Assembly (NCBI GenBank): GCA_036245805.1
Contig: BTRK01000005.1
Coordinates: 12,524,001-12,588,000, forward strand
Direction: 5' to 3'
Length of the DNA stretch: 64,000 bases
Origin: Pristionchus mayeri
Taxonomy: Eukaryota > Nematoda > Chromadorea > Rhabditida > Neodiplogasteridae
Shown here: piece by piece, positions 36,009-45,255 of the stretch
Layout of the letters: each line of letters opens with the position of its first letter
How positions within the stretch are numbered: position 1 is the first letter of the stretch
Made by a program: the position numbers and the translations under genes
The notes under the pieces: generated by a model
Told to the model about the DNA's origin: nothing
The model's database searches: none
What the model saw: only the letters and a program-made list of their open reading frames with translations

Positions 36009-39000
36009 CCCTGCCTCCTTCAGTCGATGGGCGTAGATGGCTCCCTCATCTCGCAGCACGTCGAACTCGCACGTGGCGACAAGATCGCGCGGCAGGTCGG
36101 GCAGATCGGGCTGCATCATCGGAGCGAAGTCCGGATTCGTCAGGAACGGCGTGACGTACTCCTACAAAACCAGTTTGTAATAGATTGTCGTAGCCAAGGC
36201 TACCGTAGAACATGGGAACCATTGATTCTAGCAGCAAAACCCTGCCGGTTTTGGATAATACTACGCCAGTTTTTTGTGCACCAGTTTCCGTAAGCCCAGT
36301 CGGTTTTGTCACTGAACTAGTGGGCACCATCCCGTGGTTTCAAAACTCGGCAGCAATCACTGCCCACGTATGGGCTACCGTACCATCAGCTCCTTCTTGA
36401 CGATCACCGGCTGCGGGAGATCCATACCATTGATATCGTCGCGGAAGGCCTCCGGTAGTACGTTGTAGTCCATATACTGTAATGATCAATACCTGTTCAT
36501 ATCGTAACCATTGGCCATAAATAGCCATAAATCATTGGCCACGACAAATATGTCAATGTTGAGTTGAATGGAGATATCTTCCTTCGAGACAGCGTACGTT
36601 GAAATAAATGCCGCTGTTTATACAATCCCTCACTTGAGATGGTCGCCACTTCACCATTTCCATATTAGGGATGGTCAAACAAGAATGGTAGCGACCTCGT
36701 GCCATTCGACCATCCTCCAATTCCTTAGCTCCCTCGCTTACCTACAACCGCGAGTCCGTCCATCTCTCGTCTGAAGTAGCGGTAAGAGTACGTCTGCAGG
36801 TCAGACATCTGCAGCAGCGGATACAGCAGCACCTGCAGCAATCAATACAACAACATTAATCAATACATCACAACAGTACTCATTTCCCCGACCCTGACTA
36901 CCGGACCTGTCCGAGAATCTTGGGTTCGGCCTTGCGCGCGCGTCTGCGCTGTGTCATCGCGGCGACCAGGTTGCCGCCCGCCGAGTCTCCCATCACAATA
37001 ATCTGAAGGGAGAAAAATCAGTTTGTAATCGTTACTACTGGCTACAGTGTTCACCTTTCTCGGGTCGGCGCCAAACATGGATGGACCATTGTCGATCACG
37101 TACTCGAGCACCTTCTCGCAGTCCTCCAGATCGCCGGGAAAGACCTGCAATCCATCGATAAATATTATGTACTGTAGTATTAGGTTGTTGCAAAAGTCCT
37201 GTGGTTTTTTGTGTCCGCACTTTGAACAATCATAACTCGCGTATCTCAAATCTTAATCGCCAACAAACATAACATTGTTTAGGGGTATGCTTGAACTTTG
37301 TTCACACATATTTCAATCAAACCGATCTTGCCACCAACGCAAGAAATTATGATTTACCCAAATGCATACAGTTGAGCAAATTTTGCTTTAAATTTATTTA
37401 TCTAGATATTTGGAAGGAAAATCCATGAAACAACTTCATATTGTTGGCTGAGAAGTAGCATTGATGTTCTTTCAAAAAATAGGTTAGACCTGTCATGTGA
37501 GTGGGTTTGAACCAAATTACATGATTGCAAAACTATGAGCAGACCTCGGCTGCATGTGACTTGTACCTTCTTTTCTGAATGGAAGACCAAGCATACAGGC
37601 TCCGTCATGTGTGCGCTGTATGCACCCGAGATGAGGCTATATTCTCATAAAAAATATTGGAGCTTGCTTCTTCTCCGTTTCAGAAAATTTGAATTTCTTA
37701 TTTTTCAGAAATATGCAAAATCAACACCGAAATGCAACAATGTAGTCATGTCTAGATCAATGCATTCCTATAAAGGGTGTAACTTCCAGCATCCATGAGA
37801 AAAAGTATTTATAGGGTAAAGGTTGGGGCTTCATATAACCACCATAGTTTGAGCATTCATGCTTCAGAGAAAACAGAATATTGAGAAATGTTGCGTTTTC
37901 GATGGATGAATTTTCGTAATTTTAACTGGATCCTGTTCTCGCCTCTCTGATTGGGCAATGCTGATAGGGTGCGCATATGAAAGAGTATGCAAGGCCTCAT
38001 TAATAATCAATATCCCGAAGTTCATCTATCAATCCAACAAGAAGATGGAAGGCAAAATTTCAAAATTTTGCAACAACCTAATAAATCGAGGACTTTTGCA
38101 ACAACCTAATAAATCGATAACTAACCCTTACCATAGTTGTGCACGATACGATGGGGGGGGGGGGGGTGCCCATCCGGACGGGCACCTCCCATCGACGTAT
38201 TGGGGTCATGGTAAAAAATCGATCGGTAGGTCAAGACTAAGTACCATAACCAATCGATAGTAAAGTACACCCTGATATTGTATATGGATACCGTAACCCG
38301 CGAATATCGCAAACTAACTTTATTTTTAAAAATGTCCTGTCACCGTGCCCAATCGATTGTACAGTACCCAAGTCACTATCGTAACCCAGTTCCTTGGGTC
38401 AGATCCAGTTACTTGGGTGAAACATTTTCATAAAATTGTCAAACATTTTTTCTAAAACTCCTAAATCGATTATAAAATGATTCACAGTAACGAGAGATAC
38501 GGTAGGATAATTAAAAATAATTTTACTCTCGTTTTTAAATTTTTAGAAAAAATGTTTGACCCAAGGAACTGGATCTGACCCATGGAACTGGGTTACGGTA
38601 GTGACTTGGGTACTGTACAATCGATTGGGCATGATGCCAGGACTTTTTAAAAATAAATTTAGTTTGCGATATTCGCGGGTTACGGTATCATGTGCTGTAC
38701 AATCGATTGTTTATGGTACTTAGTCTTGACCTATTGATCGATTTTTGACCATGACCCCGTATACATCGAGGGGAGGGGGCAATCCCTGCACACCGATGAT
38801 CCGTACCGTTTCGGGCGCAAGTCTGTAGTCGATCGAGACGAAGAGGCGTGTGCTCATCATTTTGGCCATCGTGCGCGTCACAGACTCATACCTGAGATAG
38901 GGAGATAATCAATAATTCCAATGAATCGATAAATGATATTACTAATCGATAATTAATGCAAAACACTCACATCTCCGTATTGCCCAAAACGAATCCACCA

Positions 39001-40397
39001 CCGTGGATGAAGATGATGGCGCCGTCAGACTCGGTAGTCGCATTATTGCGAGGGTGATACACACGCACCTGCATTACAGTACCATATCTGCTACAGTACT
39101 CCACTACCGTACCTTGACGCCGTCCCAGTGGGTCGTCTCCATCAGATTCGGATCCCAGTCGAACATCGGCCCGATCAGTCGACTCAACGCGGTCGGCGTC
39201 CAGCGCGTCCAGTATATCATGCAGTAGGCGTTCGAACACAGGCGCGACTGCAATCGAGAAGGCTGTTTAGTATGGTAGGTCGATGGGCATGAAGAAGAGT
39301 TCCCCGTGTTACAACCATACCTGCCCACACCGCCGGTAAACCCAGGAGCCTATATACGTCGATTGTTTTAACTACCAAAACGTTGATAGTCAAAAGTGTA
39401 ACCTAGCGAACTAAAGTTGACCCACCGTACTGTGGTACGGCAAATATGTTTCACACTGGTTGGACTCGAACCCACTACCTTCGGTTTCCAAGCCAAACTC
39501 GTTAGCCACTCGGTCATGATTTAATAACGAAAAAAATAAAAATAAAATTTCCTCAGAGAGTTATTCAATAAAAAGGTAAAGATAAAGGTAAAGGTAGTTC
39601 CGTCTTCAGCGTATTTTTCAAAGCGCGGAACGTGCGCAGGTGTCTTTTGATCGGTGTGTACGCATCCATAGCATATAGCGGCATAGGTTGTCGCTCAGTT
39701 GCCAGCCGGCGACGCCGCCCCTTTACTCCTGGTTTTAGTACCAGTACCAATTGGACCAGGCTTGGTCGGCCTGATGGGGTGGTCTTGTTGCGGACGGGAT
39801 TCGAACCCGGGACCCTGCGTCGCTCAGCCAGACACACTACCGGCTGAGCTATGCCCCCAGCTATGTTATTCAATATTGAGGAACGAACTGAATTTTATGG
39901 TATCTTTTAGAAAAAAAGTCAGTTCGTGATTGTCCAATGGGCATACGGTAGTGAGGGTTACGGTAGGTTACTGTAGAACATCAATAATAGTGATTGATGA
40001 TTTTTTGTAAAAAAGTTTGGCCCAAGGAACTCAAGTTGCTCCACGGAACCCGGGCTACGGTAATCAAGTTACTGTAATTTGGGTTACTGTAGTCCCATAG
40101 TGTAAGTTGGTACGGTAGTTGGACTTGATTACATCATGATCTACCACAACATTATCGACCATGAACGCCGATTTTTTTTGACTACCAGATTGAGCAAAAT
40201 TACAACGTATAGGGAGTTGTCGATTTTTTTTGACTACCAAAACGTCGTCAGTGCTGGACAGGTATGGTCACAACCCAAACTCACCGGATAGTAGTAGGAG
40301 ATTCGAAGCACGGGCCCGCCATCAGCAGCACCAGCACGCCCACGATCGTGCCTCCGGCGACCAGATGAGATCCCTTCTTCTGCTTATCGCCAGCCAT
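36009..40397 (-). CDS. AADAC-like alpha/beta hydrolase (carboxylesterase family), 3' end not found
   Basis: Minus-strand exons: 40397-40285, 39247-39113, 39068-38971, 38891-38807, 37144-37055, 37002-36907, 36832-36746, 36476-36384 and 36161-36009. Exons 2-9 join in phase (279 codons). Exon 1 starts MAGDKQKKGS and has a hydrophobic anchor, but its frame does not join exon 2 unless read one base over (giving SYYYP), so a frame error or other start is possible. Family motifs are the oxyanion HGGG (FIHGGGF), DYRLAPE, nucleophile GDSAGG and the acid region CEFDVLRDEG. These fit arylacetamide-deacetylase/hormone-sensitive-lipase type esterases, membrane-anchored in the ER in the family. The terminal exon with the catalytic His is not visible before the plus-strand THAP gene begins converging at 35862. 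Introns are loaded with a MITE, a foldback and a SINE. Confidence 0.8.
37180..38109. mobile_element. Mariner-type MITE, copy 1 (in hydrolase intron 4)
   Basis: Starts TTAGGTTGTTGCAAAAGTCC after a TA and ends GGACTTTTGCAACAACCTAA before a TA. It is highly similar throughout to 61345-62257. It has no transposase; an 87-codon frame (37535-37798, conserved in copy 2) is short and unrecognised. The 3' terminus is duplicated: GCAACAACCTAATAAATCGA occurs at 38070 and again at 38098. Confidence 0.85.
38185..38776. repeat. Foldback inverted repeat with poly-G tract (hydrolase intron 4)
   Basis: GTATTGGGGTCATGG on the left pairs with CCATGACCCCGTATA on the right. Matching continues through GTCAAGACTAAGTACCATA, CGCGAATATCGCAAACTAA and CCCAAGTCAC to a centre near 38480. 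A run of 14 G and a GGTGCCC..GGGCACC hairpin lie just outside (38153-38187). The right end stops about 30 bp from an exon donor site. Confidence 0.8.
39427..39520 (-). other. tRNA-Ser-like relic
   Basis: The minus strand reads GACCGAGTGGCTAACGAG (A-box-like, as in tRNA-Ser/Leu) and GGGTTCGAGTCCAAC (B box). The acceptor ends do not pair and the anticodon loop is eight bases, so it is not a functional tRNA gene. It may be a second, older tRNA-derived repeat. Confidence 0.4.
39571..39864 (-). mobile_element. tRNA-derived SINE
   Basis: Read on the minus strand, the element starts with a tRNA-like head: A box TAGCTCAGCCGGTAG and B box GGTTCGAATCCC with tRNA-like spacing (GGGTCCCGGGTTCGAATCCC). 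A non-tRNA body of about 200 bp follows, then a (CTTTAC)n-like tail (ACTACCTTTACCTTTATC). It is flanked by the 11-bp direct repeat GTTATTCAATA (39560-39570 and 39865-39875). Head, tail and target duplication together make a LINE-mobilised SINE convincing. Confidence 0.85.
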
Positions 40398-40973
40398 CTG
40401 AATCGACATTACAGTAAGGTGAGAGGGTGAGCAATCGTGAATCTTTTTTCTAGAGCGAGCAGTCGTGAATGGACGATGAATGTGAATTAACAGGCGACCT
40501 AGGCAAAGGCGTGAAGGAGGGTGATTGTAAATCAATATTCAAAAACAATGCCACGTGTCCTTCGCAGTGATAGCTCGTGAACCACTTTCATGTTTCATCG
40601 AACCCTCATAAATGAACCGCCCGAAGCACGAACCTTGCGGTGGTACTTGTAGAGCAGTCGGGGGTACACTTTGGACAGCAGGGATACGCAGTCCTAGCAG
40701 TAGTCGGCCTCACCGCACTACACCGCCTTTTTTTACCTTTTTTGACACTTAGAGATGGGAATATGATACAGAAGGCGTCTTTGAAACTCTCATGTGACTT
40801 CAGTTATACTATACTCTAGCCTTGATACTATTTGTTTTTATTTTTTAGTATTCATCAAGTAGTGTGACAACACACGTTGGCGGGTACTGTGTGGATCGTT
40901 CAAGAACTACACCCGAAACAGCACTCTAGTAACGCATTATAGTTTATTCAAATTATCACTCACATTCTCGGTC

Positions 40974-41289
40974 GTTCCTCGGTCGGCAGGTGGATGGTCT
41001 CGACCTTGACGAAGAAGTTGTCCTTCATGTAGTCGGGGTTCGTCAGCACCGCCCGGCAGTAGGGGTAGGCCTCCTCGTGGATCGTCACCGATCCCTTGGG
41101 CGCCTTGAGGATCAGCGCGCGGGACCTGAACAATTCTATTGATTTAAGATATTGATTTATCGATAAATAAGCACTACTTAACGACTAATTATTACTGGCC
41201 TTCGACTGGAGATCTTGTGCGTGTACTGGCCGTGGTCGTACGAGCCGTTGAAGAGCGCGTGGTTCGCGAACGGCTCATTTTTTCAGCAG
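40974..41289 (-). pseudogene. Phosphatidylinositol transfer protein (PITP) fragment
   Basis: Two minus-strand exon-like pieces resemble the class I PITP domain. The first (about 41273-41206) encodes EPF-NH-LFNG-Y-GQYTHKI. The second (41125-40974) encodes [17 protein letters not shown] and [10 protein letters not shown], followed by a VETIHLP stretch. These match the central lipid-cradle part of IP_trans proteins, which exchange PI and PC between membranes. About ten residues expected between the pieces are missing, the splice phase does not fit, and a TGA precedes the first piece in frame. I could not find the N-terminal or C-terminal exons nearby. Most likely a gene remnant, or part of a rearranged gene. 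Identity is from recognition of the family, not from a search. Confidence 0.6.
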
Positions 41290-41332
41290 CTGCAAAAAGA
41301 GATCTATAAGTGGATGGGAGCATATCATGGGG

Positions 41333-41368
41333 GCCTAGACAGGCGGTCTATCCGCCGCCTGTCTAGGC
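41333..41368. repeat. 14-bp perfect hairpin
   Basis: GCCTAGACAGGCGG (41333-41346) is followed after eight bases by CCGCCTGTCTAGGC (41355-41368). It is GC-rich within AT-rich surroundings, without a T-tract, and its role is unknown. Confidence 0.7.
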
Positions 41369-41399
41369 CTTGCTCGCGTCGGCCGCCAGAATGCGGTTC

Positions 41400-43041
41400 A
41401 ATAACATAAAAAAACGCATCACAGGTTCATTTGAGTGCATAAACAGAAAGCGGAACTAATCTACTTCATGTTTTACGACCATTAAACGCAATAAATGAAT
41501 GAAAACAACAGAAAACGTCGAAGAAACCGCAGAAGATACGACTGACTCTTGCCGCTAGGTCGCAAACAACTAGATTTCTACCGTAATTTTATACCCATCG
41601 GCTGCAGAAGAATGTTTTTAAATTCGCCATTTTTAAAGTCAATTTTAACAAAAATAGTATTTTTATTATTTTTTTGTGTTTAATAAGTTGTTTTGAGTCG
41701 ATTATCACAGTCGATATTCAAAATTACAGAACGTTTTAAAAATTAAACTTTGGGACTACAAGATTCCTTTAATTGAATTGTGTCACAATACTTTTCTCGC
41801 ACCCTGTGGATATCTTTGTGCGATCACCATGGCATGATTGGAACGAACGATGTGTCTGATATCAAACGATGTGTCTGTTAATATTTTTTTGTGAACACAG
41901 CTTCTCCTCTGTTCGCACACTCTCCCTCACCAGGCAATGACAGAACCAAAGAGTACGTGAAATAATGCAGGTTTCTTGGCAATTTTTCGGCATCATCTTA
42001 TCTTCGGTTGCGAATCTCTGCGCTAGCTGCCCCTGTCCCCCAGTGTCGATCAGTTCCACTCAGAGTGAAACCAAAGGCAAGCGATCGAGAGATAAGAAAC
42101 AGGTGTTGAGAGGATGAAATAGCGCATTTTTCACGAAGAGTGGCGCGATATTCAGCCCATCGGGTGATGCAAATAGGAAATGTATCATGCCGTTTAAGGT
42201 CAATCATGGAAATGCGTTAATGAAACAAGAACGAAGGAATATTGTAGAATTAGCTCTTACCAATGAGGCATACATTCAACTGATTGACGTGACTATTTTT
42301 TTGACGTGATTCATCTCTGCATGCAGCTGTCAAATTGGATTAGATCGTGTGGTAACTCAGTCAGCCAAATTCGAGTCTGCATAAGGTATTCCCCAAACTA
42401 GAACAGTTTTCCATTAAAAAAATCATTAAACGAGTCATGCATAGAAAATATGCAGATAACGATTAGTGTCGCGATTGGCAGGTCATTGTGGATGAATTAT
42501 GTGTATATGCATGACCCGAAGAAGTAGTATTAGGGATATAATAACAAAATGATTAGACCTTGTCATGGTTTCCCTCTTTTTTCTGTAATATTTGGATTTT
42601 GAGACCTAAACGTGAACATGTCATCTTGAATCACTTATCAGGCGAATTTTTATGAATCGATTGTGCGATGTTCTTATGCATTTCTGTGTGAATATTACAA
42701 TACATTACCGCTAAGATTTCAAAAATGGAATTTCAAAAATGGAATTTCAAAAATACTAAAAAACAATCGCATACTGTTCTCCACCCCCATTTTAACATAT
42801 CTGTCATGCCAGGTATTCGCGTCACGGTTAGAGTTCTAAATTGGGTCAACGCGCTTTCCACAAAGAACAGGCACCTTTCTTTCTCTGATCTCTCACTCTA
42901 TTCTCGGTTTCATTCGTCTCTCCTCGTGCCATCTCTCATATCCCGTTTTCCTTGCTAGCGCCTCATTTAGTGCCTTATTTCAACATAAAAGTGACACATG
43001 AAAGAATCATCTCAGAACTGGCCATGACGGATACCGTGCTA
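41400..43041. other. Intergenic, includes a diverged duplicate of the sulfotransferase intron region
   Basis: No gene recognised. Around 41880-42440 the order and wording (GCTAGCTGCCCCTGTCCCCCAG, AGTGAAACCAAA, ATGATTCATCTCTG-like words, CCCCAAACTAGAACAGTTTTCC) resemble 45890-46490 inside the sulfotransferase gene, suggesting an old duplication. Confidence 0.5.
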
Positions 43042-44281
43042 TTGGGATGTCCGGAAAGTTCGTATAATGCTTCGGAAAAAAGTCAGTTCGCGATCAAATG
43101 CAGTGATTGCGCAATCTATTTGTCAACAATGTATTGCATCATTCTGACGTTGAGTAGGGAGAGGATTTAATCAGTCTCCTAGTTGCTACATTGATTCTTG
43201 TGATGGGCTCCCATCTCTACCTCCGAGCAGTTTTACTTCATTACTACCGTCTTGGCCGATCCGTGAAGGAGGCCCACTCTGCCCTGGCCCAGTCGGAAGG
43301 AGCTGACGCCCCCTCCATACCCTTCTGCTATAAGTGGTTCTCCCGCTTCAAGAAAGGGGAGTTTGGTCTCGATGATCAACCCCGCTCTGGACGCCCTCCC
43401 TCCCTCGATCAGCCTCTCGTTCTCCGAACACTGAAGCGCAAGCCCATGGCCAGTGTGCGTGAGTTGAAGAAGGATACTGGTACTCCCAGACCAACGGTGT
43501 CCGACATCCTCCATCGATCTGGGAAGAAGCCGAAACTCCCACAAGTGATTCCCCATGACCTCTCCCCCGAACAGCTGAAAAATCGTCTTCAAGTCTGTCG
43601 GGAATTACTCCATCGTAGATACAATCTTCGATGGGTCAATTCCATCATCGCTACAGATGAGAAGTGGATCACGTACGATAACCCTGTGAGGAGACTGCAA
43701 TGGGTGGACGCAGATGAGAAGCCCACGCCCGTCCCGAAGAAGGAAGAGCACGGAAAGAAGGAACTCCTCTGCTTCTTCTTCTCAGTGCTCGGTCCCATCT
43801 ACTGGGAGATCCTCGCCCCTGGCACCAGCATCAATTCCGACCTCTTCTCTGAACAACTGCAAGATGTCGCGATCAGAGTCCCTCCCAGACTCCAGAACCA
43901 GGGCAAAATTCTTCTTCTGATGGACAATGCTCGCCCACATCGAGCGAAGATAACCCAGAAGAAAATGGACGAGCTGAAGATCGAGAGGATTCCCCATCCA
44001 CCGTATTCCCCGGATCTCTCCCCATGCGACTACCACTGCTTCCGCTCTTTCTCTGACTTCTGCAAAGGAAAGAAGTTCAAGAATCGAGATGAAGTTGTGA
44101 GGGCTTTCGTGAATTGGGCGGCCTCGAAGAAACCCGCATTCTGGAAGAGAGGAATCGAGACCCTGCCCAATCGCTAGAGGGAGGAAGTGAGAAAGAAGGA
44201 GGCATACATTGGTCACTGAGAATTGTAAAGCATTGAATAAAAAAAAAAAAAAAAATTATACGAACTTTCCGGACACCCCAA
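43042..44281 (+). mobile_element. Mariner transposon, apparently intact (1240 bp)
   Basis: Left terminus TTGGGATGTCCGGAAAGTTCG and right terminus CGAACTTTCCGGACACCCCAA are inverted repeats of about 26 bp with one mismatch, flanked by the TA target duplication (43040-43041, 44282-44283). The single gene inside is open from end to end. Confidence 0.93.
43203..44177 (+). CDS. Mariner transposase (DD34D)
   Basis: Cut-and-paste transposase of the Tc1/mariner superfamily, 324 residues, typical length for mariner (about 330-350). The N-terminal half has the two helix-turn-helix units (WFSRFKKGEF and RSGRPPSLD are the usual linker landmarks). The catalytic triad is visible: D152 in TDEKW, D241 in MDNARPH and D276 in SPCDYH. 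There are exactly 34 residues between the last two, the mariner DD34D signature. YSPDLSPCDY is the family's conserved C-terminal block. The ATG at 43203 is the first in frame, and the frame stays open a little further upstream without ATG. An AATAAA-like signal lies just before the A-rich tract at 44236. No stop or frameshift is seen, so it could be active, pending expression and TIR integrity. Confidence 0.95.
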   Translation: MGSHLYLRAVLLHYYRLGRSVKEAHSALAQSEGADAPSIPFCYKWFSRFKKGEFGLDDQPRSGRPPSLDQPLVLRTLKRKPMASVRELKKDTGTPRPTVSDILHRSGKKPKLPQVIPHDLSPEQLKNRLQVCRELLHRRYNLRWVNSIIATDEKWITYDNPVRRLQWVDADEKPTPVPKKEEHGKKELLCFFFSVLGPIYWEILAPGTSINSDLFSEQLQDVAIRVPPRLQNQGKILLLMDNARPHRAKITQKKMDELKIERIPHPPYSPDLSPCDYHCFRSFSDFCKGKKFKNRDEVVRAFVNWAASKKPAFWKRGIETLPNR

Positions 44282-45255
44282 TAGTAGTTATCTACAGCAG
44301 ATTCCTATCGTATTTCGATTGACATTTGTGATAACTGTATGACAAGTAGTCGGCACACGCCCGACTCATTCCAATATATCTTTTTTTTAAAATTCATCAA
44401 CCTCATAAAAACATTTACCTGTCATACCCGTTTCCTGCAGCATTACTTATTTTTGACCCCACCTGATCGTAGTCTTGTTTCTCCCCTCTGCAGAGTTCCT
44501 TATCATTGCGCTTCGCAATTGAGAGATTGACTTTGCGCTTCCTATTCCAGCTGATTATGACGTCAATATGTCATCATTAGCACATTCCAGCTTATATTTA
44601 TGATACACGTGCTGTATGTATCCTATCCACCAGTTCACGGGGTCGAATCCCCGTAGAATCAGACCAACATCTGTACCCCGTTTCCGATATTCTTCATTTC
44701 GATCACGGAAGGTCGGTTTCTCAAGAAAAACCGGGAAGAAGTGGGGACACTAAGGCCTGTATGGCAGCCACCACGACTTGACTGCCACGCATTATCATAT
44801 CGCCTCTTGAGGACTATAAAGTAGGATGACGTAGTGTCGCTGCATTCACCGTGCTGATAAGATTACTCGGTCTTCTCTCATTCTTCTCTCATTCACAGGA
44901 AATTACCATTTCATGAATGTACAAATTAACAGTAAACTCAACTTTCGACGTTACTTTTTTAAAGACATTGACATCTATTTCCGACCATTTCGATTGGAAA
45001 CGATGAAAAGGAAAGCGATCAATTCGCGCTCAGCGCGCTACCCATCCCTTCCCTCCTATCTAGGCAAGGGAAAAGGGGAGGGGAGAGGAGCACAAATATT
45101 CGTGACGTTGGGCGATTTTGTTCCTGCTAGCACATTGACCTTGCTCTCGCGCTAATTTGTAAGGGAGAGATCTTAGAGTTTGGCTATTTTTTATTCGCAT
45201 TTCACACTTGCAATCCTACGCCGTATAGTACATCATCCACCATCGTCCTTTCAGA
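44282..45255. other. Intergenic upstream of the sulfotransferase
   Basis: AT-rich, with a weak T-arm-like GGGTCGAATCCCCGTAG at 44639 that lacks the rest of a tRNA. Probable promoter and 5'UTR of the sulfotransferase near the right end. The last bases (CCTTTCAG) look like a splice acceptor just before the ATG, so an upstream non-coding exon or a trans-splice site is possible. Confidence 0.5.

Noticed and set aside
37535..37798. 87-codon frame conserved in both copies of the 0.9-kb MITE
   Set aside because: Conservation follows the recent copy age of the whole element; there is no domain and no catalytic motif.
39427..39520. Functional tRNA-Ser gene
   Set aside because: A and B boxes are present but the acceptor stem does not pair and the anticodon loop is wrong; kept only as a relic.
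44636..44660. tRNA gene at GGGTCGAATCCCCGTAG
   Set aside because: Only a T-arm-like hairpin; no D arm, anticodon arm or acceptor stem upstream.
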